The position numbers and the translations under genes were made by a program. Of a DNA stretch of 64,000 bases, positions 1-8,227 are shown in pieces; positions within the stretch are counted from its first letter, which is position 1, and the number at the start of each line of letters is the position of its first letter. The DNA is from Pseudomonas oryzihabitans (GTDB taxonomy: Bacteria; Pseudomonadota; Gammaproteobacteria; Pseudomonadales; Pseudomonadaceae), in NCBI RefSeq assembly GCF_007665395.1, contig NZ_VDND01000001.1, positions 1 to 64,000 on the forward strand, given 5' to 3'. The notes beneath the pieces are model-generated. The model saw nothing but the letters and a program-made list of their open reading frames with translations. It searched no databases and was not told the origin of the DNA.

Positions 1-23
1 ATCGTCAAGCGCCTAACACCCAG

Positions 24-60
24 CACCCCCGCTCAGTTCATTCTGACGGGGGTGTTGTCT
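24..60 (+). terminator. Rho-independent terminator
   Basis: Arms CACCCCCG (24-31) and CGGGGGTG (47-54) pair, with a second inner stem TCAG/CTGA, and are followed by TTGTCTTT. It would end a plus-strand transcript whose gene lies upstream of the window. Confidence 0.7.
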
Positions 61-135
61 TTGTGGCGGGTAAAAGTTTGGCTGGGGCGCTAGGAGTGCT
101 TGAGTCGACGCCGGCAGGTCAGGTGGCTCAGGTTT

Positions 136-172
136 GCCCTCACCCCAACCCTCTCCCAGGGGGAGAGGGGGC
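136..172. repeat. Palindromic intergenic repeat (CCCTCACCCC type)
   Basis: Arms CCCTCTCCC (149-157) and GGGAGAGGG (161-169) are preceded by CCCTCACCCCAA. I recognise this sequence type as a dispersed intergenic palindrome common in proteobacterial genomes; copy number in this genome cannot be judged from one window. Confidence 0.55.
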
Positions 173-247
173 TAGGAGCGGTGCTGCGGGGGGCTTGCGT
201 GTGGCCTGATGGCCCCATGTACCCGTTGAAGCCTCCAAGAGCAGGAG

Positions 248-280
248 CAGCCACAGCCCGGCTGCGCCGGGCCATGGCTG
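248..280. repeat. REP-like palindrome
   Basis: Nested arms: CAGCCA/TGGCTG (248-253/275-280) outside and GCCCGG/CCGGGC (256-261/267-272) inside, preceded by AGGAGC. It resembles a degenerate Pseudomonas REP element. Confidence 0.45.
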
Positions 281-312
281 TCTTGGCGATCCACTGATGT
301 ACAGACGGCCCC

Positions 313-340
313 TCGTAGGAGCGGCCCATGGCCGCGATCA
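313..340. repeat. Pseudomonas REP element
   Basis: The motif GTAGGAGC is followed by GCGGCC (321-326), a 3-nt loop and GGCCGC (330-335), then GATCAGCGC. The GTAGGAGCGG start followed by a self-complementary core matches the widespread Pseudomonas REP family. Confidence 0.65.
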
Positions 341-356
341 GCGCGATCAGATCGCT

Positions 357-460
357 GTAGGTTGGGTTGAGCCGGCGAAGCCCAACGTTCGAGCTCCGTG
401 GGATACGGGCTTTAAGGTGGAGACCCTATGTTGGGCTTCGCTGCGCTCAGCCCAACCTAC
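357..460. repeat. Inverted pair of GTAGGTTGGG repeats
   Basis: GTAGGTTGGG-type sequence (about 357-386) and its near-perfect reverse complement ending in CCCAACCTAC (about 430-460) flank a roughly 40-nt spacer. Each arm is itself partly palindromic (GGGCTTCGC around GCTCAGCCC). The layout resembles a paired REP/BIME. A single arm of the same repeat recurs at 62778-62808. Confidence 0.65.
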
Positions 461-623
461 CAAGGCGGATATACGATCAGGGCGAGAACGCTCCTGAGCC
501 GCTGTAGCTCGGTATTCTGCTCGGGCCTGTCCCCTATCTCGTAAGTGACCGGAGCAGGGGCGGGCGCTGGAGTACCGCTGGTAAGATCGCACCCCCCATA
601 CCCAGGCAGGTTGCTGGATCCGC

Positions 624-661
624 TTCATTTTCCTGCGTTTTTTCGGTATACAATGATCAAT
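624..661 (+). promoter_or_regulatory. Possible sigma-70 promoter for a short leader RNA
   Basis: TACAAT (649-654), within GGTATACAAT, is a good -10 match; TTCATT (624-629) is a poor -35 match with a long spacer. Initiation would be near 661, only about 50 nt before the terminator at 682-713. Confidence 0.35.
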
Positions 662-681
662 GGCCTAAGGCCGGTAGCCAA

Positions 682-713
682 GGGGGTGCGGACGTCGTAC
701 CCCTTTTTTCTTT
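682..713 (+). terminator. Strong intrinsic terminator in the gacA upstream region
   Basis: A 9-bp RNA stem GGGGUGCGG (683-691) pairs with UCGUACCCC (695-703), allowing G-U, around a 3-nt loop, followed by TTTTTTCTTT (704-713). It lies about 120 nt before the gacA start, so it either ends a short independent RNA or attenuates transcription into gacA. Confidence 0.65.
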
Positions 714-831
714 ATGGGATCGGCACAATTTATAGCTCAGTCCAGGATCTTGGTTCGTTAAGGTTTAGGGCTGTGGGATCGTTCAGTCAGGTGACGCAGG
801 CGATGAAAGCGCAAGCGAAGGGGATTCGATT

Positions 832-1476
832 TTGATCAAGGTGCTGGTTGTCGACGATCATGACCTTGTCCGTACCGGTATCGTCAGGATGCTGTCGGAC
901 GTTGCAGGGATCCAGGTCGTTGGCCAGGCAGATAGTGGTGAGAACGCGCTCCGGTTGGCTCGTGAGCTCGAGCCGGACGTGGTCTTGATGGACGTCCGGA
1001 TGCCCGGTATCGGTGGGCTCGAAGCTACCCGCAAACTCCTGCGCAGTCGCTCCGATCTAAAGGTCGTCGTGGTCACCGCGTGTGAGGAAGATCCGTTTCC
1101 CACCCGTCTGCTGCAGGCGGGAGCCGCAGGCTACCTGACCAAGGGGGCGGACATCGAGGAGATGATCACCGCCATCAAGCAGGCCTTTGCCGGTCGCCGC
1201 TATATCAGTGCGCAGATCGCCCAGCAGCTGGCGTTGAAACCCTTCCAGTCCAAGGCCGAAGCCTCGCCGTTCGATCAATTGTCCGAGCGGGAGATCCAGA
1301 TCGCCTTGATGATCGCGGGCTGTCAGAAGGTTCAGGTCATCTCCGACAAACTGTGTTTGTCACCCAAGACCGTCAATACCTACCGCTACCGGATCTTCGA
1401 GAAATTATCGATTACCAGCGATGTCGAACTGGCCATGTTGGCCGTTCGCCACGGCATGGTAGATGCAACGAGTTGA
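832..1476 (+). CDS. gacA: GacA response regulator
   Basis: Response regulator of the GacS/GacA system, which activates Rsm small RNAs and so secondary metabolism and stationary-phase behaviour. The 214 residues comprise a receiver domain with the acidic pair D8/D9, phospho-acceptor D54 in LMDVRMPG and a conserved Lys near 104, then a LuxR-type helix-turn-helix (about 145-205, [17 protein letters not shown]). The start is TTG, as in other Pseudomonas gacA genes, with GGGGA about 8 nt upstream. uvrC follows one base after the stop. Identification is by near-complete similarity to Pseudomonas GacA; it is nearly certain. Confidence 0.97.
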   Translation: MIKVLVVDDHDLVRTGIVRMLSDVAGIQVVGQADSGENALRLARELEPDVVLMDVRMPGIGGLEATRKLLRSRSDLKVVVVTACEEDPFPTRLLQAGAAGYLTKGADIEEMITAIKQAFAGRRYISAQIAQQLALKPFQSKAEASPFDQLSEREIQIALMIAGCQKVQVISDKLCLSPKTVNTYRYRIFEKLSITSDVELAMLAVRHGMVDATS

Positions 1477-1477
1477 T

Positions 1478-3304
1478 ATGAGTCAATCTTTCGATGCTGC
1501 GGCTTTTCTCGCTGGCTGCAGTGGACGTCCGGGTGTTTACCGGATGTTCGATGAGGGCGGTAAGCTCTTATATGTAGGTAAGGCCAAGAATCTAAAGAAC
1601 CGGCTTTCAAGTTATTTTAGAAAGACCGGTCTCGCCCCCAAGACCGCATCCATGGTGTCGAAGATCGCGCAGATCGAGACCACCATCACCGGTAACGAGA
1701 CCGAAGCGCTGTTGCTCGAGCAGAATCTCATCAAGCAGTGGCGTCCGCCCTATAACATCCTGCTGCGCGACGACAAGTCCTATCCTTACGTGTATCTCTC
1801 CACGGAAGATCAGTATCCGCGACTGACCATCCATCGTGGCGAGAAGAGAGGGAAGGGCCGTTATTTCGGGCCCTACCCAAGCGCGGGGGCGATACGCGAA
1901 AGCCTCAATCTCTTGCAGAAGGCCTTTCAGGTCCGGCAATGCGACGACAACTATTTCCGCAATCGCACCCGTCCTTGCCTGCAGTATCAGATCAAGAGGT
2001 GCAAGGGACCCTGTGTCGCCTTGGTAAGCGAACAGGAATATGCCGAGGATGTTCGCCATTCCGCGATGTTTCTCGAAGGCCGTAGCAACGCCTTGGCCGA
2101 AGAGCTGCAAGCCAAGATGGAAAGCGCCTCGATCAATCTGCAATTCGAGCGGGCCGCCGAATTGCGTGACCAGGTTGCCCTGGTCAGGCGCGTCCAGGAT
2201 CAACAGAGCATCGAAGGCGGGAGCGGCGACGTCGATGTCATCGCGGCCCTGGTCAATCCGGGTGGAGCCTGCGTCCATCTGGTCACCGTGCGCGCTGGCC
2301 GGGTGCTGGGCAGCAAGAACTTCTTCCCGGAAGTCGGGATCGAGGAAGATTCCAGCGAGGTCCTCGCCGCCTTCTTGGAGCAGTACTACCTGGCCTATCT
2401 GGAGCGGGATCTGCCTGACGAAATCATCGTCAATTCCGTGCACGAGGATTTCCCCACCCTGGTCGATGCCTTTGCCGAGGTACACAAGCGGCAGCTGGTC
2501 ATTGCCCATCGGGTGCGGGGTACCAGGGCACGCTGGCAGCAGCTCGCGGTGACCAACGCGGAGCAGGCGCTGAATACGCGGCTGGCCAACCGGCAGCACA
2601 TGGGCGTGCGGTTCGATGCCCTGGTGCAGGCCCTGGATCTTCCGGAGCCGCCCCAGCGGCTGGAATGCTTCGATATCAGTCACTCCAGTGGCGAGGCGAC
2701 GGTGGCTTCCTGCGTGGTCTTCGGGCCGGAAGGACCGCTCAAGTCGGATTATCGCCGCTACAACATCGACGGCGTGACGCCTGGCGACGACTACGCCGCC
2801 ATGCATCAGGCGCTCACTCGCCGCTTCAGTCGATTGAAGGCTGGGGAGGGCAAGCTGCCCGATATCCTGCTGGTCGATGGTGGCAAGGGCCAGCTGGCCA
2901 TGGCGCGGGAGGTGCTCAGGGAGCTGGCGGTGCCGGATCTGGTCTTGCTCGGTGTCGCCAAGGGTGTCACGCGCAAGCCCGGCCTCGAGGTGCTGTATCT
3001 GGACGATCCGTCGAACGAGTTCACTCTGCCGGCGCATTCGCCCGCGCTGCATCTGATCCAGCAGATTCGCGATGAGGCCCACCGCTTCGCCATCACCGGA
3101 CATCGGGCGCGCCGCGGCAAGGCGCGTCGGACGTCCTCCCTGGAAGAGGTGGCGGGCATCGGTCCCAAGCGCCGGCAGGAGCTGCTCAAGCACTTCGGTG
3201 GGCTACGAGAGCTGCAACGTGCGAGCATAGAGGAAATAGCCAAGGCGCCCAGCATCAGCAAAAAGCTGGCCGAGCAGATTTATGCCGCCTTGCACAGCGA
3301 GTAG
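1478..3304 (+). CDS. uvrC: Excinuclease ABC subunit C
   Basis: Makes both incisions in UvrABC nucleotide excision repair. The 608 residues hold an N-terminal GIY-YIG nuclease domain (GVY at 19-21, YVG at 32-34), a central Cys-rich segment ([15 protein letters not shown]), a UVR motif (about 195-230), the RNase H-like 5' nuclease region with [17 protein letters not shown] and [10 protein letters not shown], and C-terminal helix-hairpin-helix repeats ([13 protein letters not shown]). The ATG at 1478 is preferred over the in-frame ATG at 1463, because the protein then begins [10 protein letters not shown] like its relatives and does not overlap gacA. The gacA-uvrC linkage is conserved in pseudomonads. 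Confidence 0.97.
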   Translation: MSQSFDAAAFLAGCSGRPGVYRMFDEGGKLLYVGKAKNLKNRLSSYFRKTGLAPKTASMVSKIAQIETTITGNETEALLLEQNLIKQWRPPYNILLRDDKSYPYVYLSTEDQYPRLTIHRGEKRGKGRYFGPYPSAGAIRESLNLLQKAFQVRQCDDNYFRNRTRPCLQYQIKRCKGPCVALVSEQEYAEDVRHSAMFLEGRSNALAEELQAKMESASINLQFERAAELRDQVALVRRVQDQQSIEGGSGDVDVIAALVNPGGACVHLVTVRAGRVLGSKNFFPEVGIEEDSSEVLAAFLEQYYLAYLERDLPDEIIVNSVHEDFPTLVDAFAEVHKRQLVIAHRVRGTRARWQQLAVTNAEQALNTRLANRQHMGVRFDALVQALDLPEPPQRLECFDISHSSGEATVASCVVFGPEGPLKSDYRRYNIDGVTPGDDYAAMHQALTRRFSRLKAGEGKLPDILLVDGGKGQLAMAREVLRELAVPDLVLLGVAKGVTRKPGLEVLYLDDPSNEFTLPAHSPALHLIQQIRDEAHRFAITGHRARRGKARRTSSLEEVAGIGPKRRQELLKHFGGLRELQRASIEEIAKAPSISKKLAEQIYAALHSE

Positions 3305-3335
3305 AATCGCCCCACGTTCATCAACAGCCGCGCCA

Positions 3336-3896
3336 ATGAATATTCCAAATCTGCTTACCGTACTGCGCGTCTTCCTCATTCCGCTTTTCGTCATCCTGTT
3401 CTACCTGCCGGTCCACTGGAGCTACTGGACGGCCAGCACCGTCTTCGCCATCGCCTGTGCGACCGACTGGCTGGATGGCTATCTCGCCCGCCGGTTGGGC
3501 CAGAGCACGCCCTTCGGAGCCTTCCTGGATCCGGTGGCGGACAAGTTGATCGTCGCCGTGGCCCTGGTCCTGCTCGTGCAGGAGCACGCCAGTGCCTGGC
3601 TGACGTTGCCTGCCGTCATCATCGTCGGGCGGGAAATCGTAGTATCCGCCTTGCGCGAGTGGATGGCGGAGTTAGGCGCGCGGGCCCAGGTGGCGGTCTC
3701 CAATCTCGGCAAGTGGAAGACGGCGGCGCAGATGCTGGCGCTGGTGATCCTGCTGGCCAATCCGCCGCACCTGACCTTCTGGGTCATCAGTGGCTACGGC
3801 CTGCTCATGGTCGCCGCTGCCCTGACGCTGTGGTCGATGTGCACCTACCTGATGGCGGCCTGGCCCCACTTGATGAGCGCCGAGAAAAAGAAATAA
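3336..3896 (+). CDS. pgsA: CDP-diacylglycerol-glycerol-3-phosphate 3-phosphatidyltransferase
   Basis: Inner-membrane enzyme making phosphatidylglycerol phosphate, the committed step to phosphatidylglycerol and cardiolipin. The 186 residues contain the CDP-alcohol phosphotransferase signature: DWLDGYLAR, then eight residues, G, and FLDPVADKL, supplying the metal-binding Asp residues. Several hydrophobic helices follow. I start at [11 protein letters not shown] (3336); an upstream in-frame ATG at 3282 overlaps uvrC and adds an unconserved extension. The gene lies 31 nt after uvrC and before three tRNA genes, the usual Pseudomonas order. Confidence 0.96.
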   Translation: MNIPNLLTVLRVFLIPLFVILFYLPVHWSYWTASTVFAIACATDWLDGYLARRLGQSTPFGAFLDPVADKLIVAVALVLLVQEHASAWLTLPAVIIVGREIVVSALREWMAELGARAQVAVSNLGKWKTAAQMLALVILLANPPHLTFWVISGYGLLMVAAALTLWSMCTYLMAAWPHLMSAEKKK

Positions 3897-3957
3897 GTTT
3901 TTTGAATCAATAGCTTGACATGCAGGGCGGCTGATATAGAATGGCGCCCGTCACCAA

Positions 3958-4033
<76 letters not shown>

Positions 4034-4068
4034 TGTTTACGTGAGTGTCGCAAGACATTCAGGTTTGA

Positions 4069-4142
4069 GGCCGGGTGGCAGAGTGGTCATGCAGCGGATT
4101 GCAAATCCGTGTACGCCGGTTCGATTCCGACCTCGGCCTCCA
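4069..4142 (+). tRNA. tRNA-Cys (GCA)
   Basis: Cloverleaf of 74 nt: acceptor GGCCGGG pairs with CTCGGCC (one G-U), anticodon GCA lies in GGATTGCAAATCC, and CCA is encoded. The D-loop CATGCAGCGG region is typical of tRNA-Cys. Confidence 0.97.
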
Positions 4143-4148
4143 CTATTG

Positions 4149-4181
4149 AAAGCCCCGTAGATCCAGGTCTACGGGGCTTTT
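4149..4181 (+). terminator. Rho-independent terminator after tRNA-Cys
   Basis: Perfect arms AAAGCCCCGTAGA (4149-4161) and TCTACGGGGCTTT (4168-4180), a 6-nt loop, and a T-run. It separates tRNA-Gly/Cys from tRNA-Leu, although it may act only partially. Confidence 0.85.
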
Positions 4182-4247
4182 CATCATCCAGGGATGCGTA
4201 AATACTGGATCAGGTGTTAAGAATCCGGCATCTGAGGATTCGCTTCT

Positions 4248-4334
4248 GCCCGAGTGGTGAAACTGGTAGACACAAGGGACTTAAAATCCCTCGACTTCGC
4301 GGTCGTGCCGGTTCGATTCCGGCCTCGGGCACCA
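4248..4334 (+). tRNA. tRNA-Leu (TAA)
   Basis: Class II tRNA of 87 nt starting GCCCGAGTGGTG. Anticodon TAA sits in GGGACTTAAAATCCC, followed by a long variable arm (CTCGACTTCGCGGTCG), a GTTCGATTC T-arm and CCA. Confidence 0.97.
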
Positions 4335-4342
4335 ATCAAAGC

Positions 4343-4373
4343 AAAAGGCCACTCATGCATGAGTGGCCTTTTT
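4343..4373. terminator. Bidirectional Rho-independent terminator
   Basis: A fully symmetric palindrome: AAAAGGCCACTCATG (4343-4357) joined to its exact complement (4358-4372). A-runs on one side and T-runs on the other let it end both tRNA-Leu and the minus-strand gene at 4377. Confidence 0.9.
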
Positions 4374-4376
4374 CGT

Positions 4377-4637
4377 TCAGGAGGGGATCGTCCAGTAGGG
4401 CGTCTCGTCCGCGTCGCGCTCGATGCGGGAGCGGCTGTCGAGAATGAAGGCTTCGAGCATGGCGGCGTCCAGCAGCTCGGTACGGGCAATGGGGCGTTTG
4501 AGTACCGACTGGCCGCTACGGGAAAAAACTTCCACGTCGTAGGCGCGCTGGTCTCGTGTCGAGATCACGCAGCGCAACGGCTCGAACCCGCCCTTGAGGG
4601 TGTTGAAGGCGCTGGCGAGTTCCACATAGAGGGTCAT
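4377..4637 (-). CDS. Small conserved protein of unknown function
   Basis: An 86-residue soluble protein starting MTLYVELASAF and ending TPYWTIPS. I do not recognise a named domain. An AGGAAG ribosome binding site precedes the ATG at 4637; a longer frame to 4667 has no such site. It converges on tRNA-Leu and shares its bidirectional terminator. Composition is mixed, with a central basic and hydroxylated stretch, and there is no signal peptide or membrane segment. The gene is credible because of the ribosome site, terminator and tight fit. Confidence 0.7.
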   Translation of the reverse strand: MTLYVELASAFNTLKGGFEPLRCVISTRDQRAYDVEVFSRSGQSVLKRPIARTELLDAAMLEAFILDSRSRIERDADETPYWTIPS

Positions 4638-4763
4638 CCGATAAAGCTTCCTGTTCAAAGGTGGCACTGTGACAGCATTGGCTGCTACAGGGTTTCACCT
4701 TTGCAGAGAAGTGCCGCCATATCGCGATGCTAGTCGCAAAATCCCGGCCTTGCGTTCGGAGTT

Positions 4764-4991
4764 TCATTGCCAGCCTTGCAGCCAGCATTCTGCATCCAGC
4801 AACTCGTGCCAGTCCAGCGTCCAGGTACGGCGAGTGAGAACGGCTTGCAGATCTATCTGGGAGATGGGGTCGGTCTCGACTTCCGGGGCATGGACCCGGG
4901 TCACGATGAAGTGCTTTTGGCGCTCGCGTGGCTGGACGGCCGTCCATTTGCTGAGCAGCAGCTTGTGGGGGTTGATCTGACGCTGCTTCAT
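4764..4991 (-). CDS. Small Trp-rich protein (TIGR02450 type)
   Basis: A 75-residue protein, MKQRQINPHK..., containing KLLLSKWTAVQP and KHFIVTRV and ending in a Trp-rich tail (TWTLDWHELL). This matches the small tryptophan-rich family TIGR02450, whose function is unknown to me. Its ATG overlaps the chaC stop by 4 bp (ATGA at 4988-4991), so it is probably translationally coupled to chaC. The frame continues open upstream to 5621 antiframe to chaC, but only these 75 codons are supported. Confidence 0.8.
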   Translation of the reverse strand: MKQRQINPHKLLLSKWTAVQPRERQKHFIVTRVHAPEVETDPISQIDLQAVLTRRTWTLDWHELLDAECWLQGWQ

Positions 4992-5653
4992 CCCTGCAGG
5001 GCCTCCAGCAGCGGGGCGCTGCGATAGCGCTGCAGCAGGGCTTCCAGGTTGCGATCGGGCATGGCGTGGGCACGGAGCGCCGAGATGGTGCGCTCGACGT
5101 ATTCCAGGGTGGTGCCGAAATGGCCGCAGGCTTCGGTCAGGACGCGGTTGAGGACGTCGTCCGGGAGACTGCCGGCGTAGCAGGGCAGGTTGCGCTTCAG
5201 GACGAAGCCGAGCGCCTGGACCTTGCTGCCGTCCTCCAGGTGGCAGTGTAGCCAGCGGGGCCGGTAGGAGCCGTCGGGCATCTCGCGTTTCCACAGGGCC
5301 AGCAGGTGGTCGTCCAGCTGCTCCTCGGGCAGCTGGTAGGCGAAGCCTGCGCAGGAGCCGCCGCGATCCAGCCCCAGCACCAGTCCGGGTTGCTCGGGGG
5401 TACCACGGTGCAGTTGGGACCAGAGATAGAGCCCGCGGTGGTAGCCATGGACGCGTGCCCGGCGGACGGCGACCGCGGGGCACTCGGGGCGCCAGATCAG
5501 CGAGCCGTAGGCGAACAGCCAGACCGGGCCGGGCTGGCGTTGCGCCAGGGTCGCTTCGAGGGAGGCGACGAGTTCGGGGTGGGTGAGGGGCGTGGCAGGT
5601 GCGAGCTTGGGCGGGTAGCAAGCGAGAGTACTCTGGGAAATCTGTCTATGCAT
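4988..5653 (-). CDS. chaC: ChaC-type glutathione gamma-glutamylcyclotransferase
   Basis: Predicted to cleave glutathione to 5-oxoproline and Cys-Gly in the cytoplasm. The 221 residues include the substrate-binding signature VWLFAYGSLIWRPE at about 43-56 and a conserved Glu in the family-typical region after LALWKREM. I start at MHRQISQS (5653), preceded by GAGGA; an upstream in-frame ATG at 5755 adds an unlikely 34-residue leader. It is followed in a 4-bp overlap by the Trp-rich gene. Its position beside ahpC/ahpF and a sulfurtransferase suits thiol homeostasis. Confidence 0.88.
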   Translation of the reverse strand: MHRQISQSTLACYPPKLAPATPLTHPELVASLEATLAQRQPGPVWLFAYGSLIWRPECPAVAVRRARVHGYHRGLYLWSQLHRGTPEQPGLVLGLDRGGSCAGFAYQLPEEQLDDHLLALWKREMPDGSYRPRWLHCHLEDGSKVQALGFVLKRNLPCYAGSLPDDVLNRVLTEACGHFGTTLEYVERTISALRAHAMPDRNLEALLQRYRSAPLLEALQG

Positions 5654-5818
5654 GAGTGCCTGGTCCTCAACCGCAAAAGCTGCCGAGCCTTTAGGAGCCC
5701 GGTCATAAGATCCTAACGAAAGTATGCCGGGAACCCATAGACCGTTCGTGCCCATCTTTATGACGCTTGGTTAGAGCGCAGCGAGAAGCATGCCAGGACC
5801 TGGGCAATTCGGCGGGCG

Positions 5819-5844
5819 AAAAAAAGCCCGGCAGGTGCCGGGCT
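5819..5844 (-). terminator. Rho-independent terminator of ahpF
   Basis: On the minus strand, AGCCCGGC (5844-5837) pairs with GCCGGGCT (5832-5825) around a 4-nt loop and is followed by a run of seven U residues. It begins 17 nt after the ahpF stop. Confidence 0.85.
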
Positions 5845-5861
5845 GTTCATGGCAGCGCGGA

Positions 5862-7421
5862 TCAGGCGCTGGTGCGGATCAGATGATCGAAGGCGGCCAG
5901 TGATGCCTTGGCGCCTTCGCCTAGGGCGATGATGATCTGCTTGTAGGGCACGGTGGTGACGTCGCCGGCAGCGAAGACGCCGGGCAGGGAGGTCTGGCAA
6001 CGGGCGTCCACTTCGATCTCGCCACGCGGCGACAGCTCCACGGTCCCCTTGAGCCAATCGGTGTTGGGTACCAGGCCGATCTGGACGAAGACGCCTTCCA
6101 GGTCGATGTGGTGGAACTCGCTGGAGTTGCGATCCTTGTAGACCAGGCCATTGACCTTCTGGCCATCACCCTTGACTTCGCTGGTGAGGGCGCTGGTGAC
6201 GACGGTCACGTTGGGCAGGCTGAACAGCTTGCGCTGCAGTACGGCATCGGCACGCAGCTGGCCGTCGTACTCGATCAGGGTGACGTGGGCGACGATGCCA
6301 GCCAGGTCGATGGCGGCCTCGACGCCCGAGTTACCGCCACCGATGACGGCGACGCGCTTGCCCTTGAACAGGGGGCCGTCGCAGTGCGGGCAGTAGGCGA
6401 CGCCGCGGTTGCGGTATTCCTGCTCACCCGGCACGTTCATTTCCCGCCAGCGGGCACCGGTGGCCAGGATCAGCGTCTTGGCCTTGAGCGAGCCACCGTC
6501 GGTGAAGCGTACTTCGTGCAGGCCGCCGGCTTCGTGGGCCGGAATCAGCTGCTCGGCGCGCTGCAGGTTCATGATGTCGACTTCGTACTGCTTGACGTGC
6601 TCTTCCAGGGCCATGGCGAGCTTCGGGCCTTCGGTCTCCTTGATGGAGATGAAGTTCTCGATCGCCAGGGTGTCCAGCACCTGGCCGCCGAAACGCTCGG
6701 CCGCGACGCCGGTACGGATGCCCTTACGCGCGGCATAGACAGCCGCTGCGGCGCCGGCCGGGCCACCGCCGATGACCAGGACGTCGAAGGCGTCCTTGGC
6801 CTTGAGCTTGTCGGCGGAGCGGGCAGCGGCGCCGGTGTCGAGCTTGGCGACGATTTCTTCCAGGCCCATGCGGCCCTGGCCGAAGGGCTCACCGTTCAGA
6901 TAGACGCTGGGCACGGCCATGATCTGGCGGCGCTCGACTTCGTCCTGGAACAGGGCACCGTCGACGGCGACGTGCTTGACCCGGGGGTTGAGCACGGCCA
7001 TCAGGTTCAGTGCCTGGACCACGTCAGGGCAATTCTGGCAGGACAGCGAGAAATAGGTTTCGAACTGGTAATCGCCATCGAGGGCCTTGACCTGTTCGAT
7101 GACGTCCTGGCTGGCCTTGGACGGATGACCGCCGACCTGCAGCAGGGCGAGTACCAGGGAGGTGAATTCGTGGCCCATGGGCAGACCGGCGAAGCGCAGG
7201 TCGATGTTCTGACCAGGGGTCAGCAGGGCGAAGGAGGGACGGCGCTCATCGCTGCCGTCGGTGCTCAGGCTGACCTGGTCGGACAGGCTGGCAATGTCCT
7301 GCAGCAGGCTGAGCATTTCACGGGATTTCGCGCCATCGTCGAGGGACGCGACGATCTCGATGGGGCGCGTGACGCGTTCGAGGTAGGTCTTGAGCTGGGC
7401 TTGCAGATTGGCGTCCAACAT
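5862..7421 (-). CDS. ahpF: Alkyl hydroperoxide reductase subunit F
   Basis: Flavoprotein that uses NADH to re-reduce AhpC. The 519 residues comprise two tandem thioredoxin-like folds with the N-terminal redox motif CQNC (about 128-131), then a thioredoxin-reductase-like module with FAD motif [14 protein letters not shown], the redox pair CPHC ([12 protein letters not shown]), NAD(P) motif [14 protein letters not shown], and C-terminal FAD motif [17 protein letters not shown] start at [11 protein letters not shown] (7421) rather than the in-frame ATG at 7451. ahpC lies 83 nt upstream on the same strand, with an intrinsic terminator in between. Confidence 0.97.
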   Translation of the reverse strand: MLDANLQAQLKTYLERVTRPIEIVASLDDGAKSREMLSLLQDIASLSDQVSLSTDGSDERRPSFALLTPGQNIDLRFAGLPMGHEFTSLVLALLQVGGHPSKASQDVIEQVKALDGDYQFETYFSLSCQNCPDVVQALNLMAVLNPRVKHVAVDGALFQDEVERRQIMAVPSVYLNGEPFGQGRMGLEEIVAKLDTGAAARSADKLKAKDAFDVLVIGGGPAGAAAAVYAARKGIRTGVAAERFGGQVLDTLAIENFISIKETEGPKLAMALEEHVKQYEVDIMNLQRAEQLIPAHEAGGLHEVRFTDGGSLKAKTLILATGARWREMNVPGEQEYRNRGVAYCPHCDGPLFKGKRVAVIGGGNSGVEAAIDLAGIVAHVTLIEYDGQLRADAVLQRKLFSLPNVTVVTSALTSEVKGDGQKVNGLVYKDRNSSEFHHIDLEGVFVQIGLVPNTDWLKGTVELSPRGEIEVDARCQTSLPGVFAAGDVTTVPYKQIIIALGEGAKASLAAFDHLIRTSA

Positions 7422-7449
7422 GGCGACGTGGCTTCCGTAAAAAATGGGC

Positions 7450-7485
7450 AAAAAAAGAGCGCGCGGGCAAGGCGCCCGGGCGCTC
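7450..7485 (-). terminator. Terminator between ahpC and ahpF
   Basis: Minus-strand arms GAGCGCCCGGGC (7485-7474) and GCCCGCGCGCTC (7468-7457), with one mismatch, are followed by seven U residues. Placed between ahpC and ahpF, it probably lets AhpC exceed AhpF by partial read-through (inference). Confidence 0.75.
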
Positions 7486-7504
7486 GGGCTAGATCAGGCG
7501 GGCG

Positions 7505-8068
7505 TTAGATCTTGCCGACCAGGTCCAGCGAGGGGGTCAGGGTCGCTTCGCCTTCTTTCCACTTGGCGGGGCAGACTTCGCCCGGGTGGTTGGCGACGTA
7601 CTGGGCAGCGCGGACCTTGCGCAGCAGTTCGCTGGCGTCACGGCCGATGCCGTTGTCGTGGATTTCGCACAGCTTGATCTGGCCTTCGGGGTTGATCAGG
7701 AAGGTGCCGCGCAGGGCCAGGCCTTCTTCTTCGATCAGGACTTCGAAGTTGCGCGCCAGGCGAGCGGTGGGGTCGCCGACCAGCGGGTAGTTGACCTTCT
7801 TGATGGCGTCCGAGGTGTCGTGCCAGGCCTTGTGGGCGAAATGGGTGTCGCAGGACACGCCGTAGATCTCGACGCCCAGCTTCTGGAACTCGGGGTACAG
7901 GTCAGCAAGGTCTTCCAGCTCGGTGGGGCACACGAAGGTGAAGTCGGCCGGGTAGAAGACGATGGCGGACCACTTGCCCTTCAGATCGGCCTCGGTCACC
8001 TGGACGAATTTGCCGTTGTGGTAGGCAGTCGCGGTGAAGGGCTTCACTTCGGTGTTGATCAGGGACAT
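7505..8068 (-). CDS. ahpC: Alkyl hydroperoxide reductase subunit C (2-Cys peroxiredoxin)
   Basis: Peroxiredoxin reducing H2O2, organic peroxides and peroxynitrite. The 187 residues match the AhpC1 length. Peroxidatic Cys47 lies in [11 protein letters not shown], and resolving Cys166 in [12 protein letters not shown] start at [11 protein letters not shown] (8068), which has a GGAGT ribosome binding site; a longer frame to 8149 crosses the promoter region. It is the first gene of ahpC-ahpF. An inverted repeat around 8125-8162 may be a regulator site, plausibly OxyR. Confidence 0.97.
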   Translation of the reverse strand: MSLINTEVKPFTATAYHNGKFVQVTEADLKGKWSAIVFYPADFTFVCPTELEDLADLYPEFQKLGVEIYGVSCDTHFAHKAWHDTSDAIKKVNYPLVGDPTARLARNFEVLIEEEGLALRGTFLINPEGQIKLCEIHDNGIGRDASELLRKVRAAQYVANHPGEVCPAKWKEGEATLTPSLDLVGKI

Positions 8069-8124
8069 TGATGACTCCTTGAGGGGTTTGAAGATAAGGG
8101 TTGAATTCGATAGGACGCATACTA

Positions 8125-8162
8125 ATCGCCTTTTGACGATTTGCCTCATTGTTAAAGGCGAT
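8125..8162. promoter_or_regulatory. Inverted repeat upstream of ahpC
   Basis: Perfect 9-bp arms ATCGCCTTT (8125-8133) and AAAGGCGAT (8154-8162) are 20 nt apart, 57-94 nt upstream of the ahpC start. Nearby ATAG/CTAT-like tetramers recall an OxyR site, but their spacing does not fit the consensus cleanly. Confidence 0.35.
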
Positions 8163-8227
8163 GTCGGTGATTAGGCGCCTCTATCGGATACTACAGGGAT
8201 CGAGTGAAATCAGTACCTTAGCTCGGC

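Larger units (their letters stand above)
61..831. other. Repeat-rich intergenic region upstream of gacA
   Basis: No convincing protein gene. Short open frames here (for example 545-835) show no family resemblance and cross the palindromes. The stretch holds four kinds of palindromic repeat between 136 and 460, then a promoter-like sequence, a compact terminator (682-713) and the gacA leader. It is listed so that the absence of genes is explicit. Confidence 0.6.

Noticed and set aside
545..835. 96-codon frame before gacA
   Set aside because: It runs through the leader terminator and promoter-like sequence and resembles nothing known.
1607..3193. 528-codon open frame antisense to uvrC
   Set aside because: Long antisense frames are expected in high-GC coding DNA; it has no family resemblance and lies wholly within an unmistakable uvrC.
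4992..5621. Upstream extension of the Trp-rich frame across chaC
   Set aside because: Only the last 75 codons match the family; the rest is an Arg/Pro/Ala-rich shadow of chaC.
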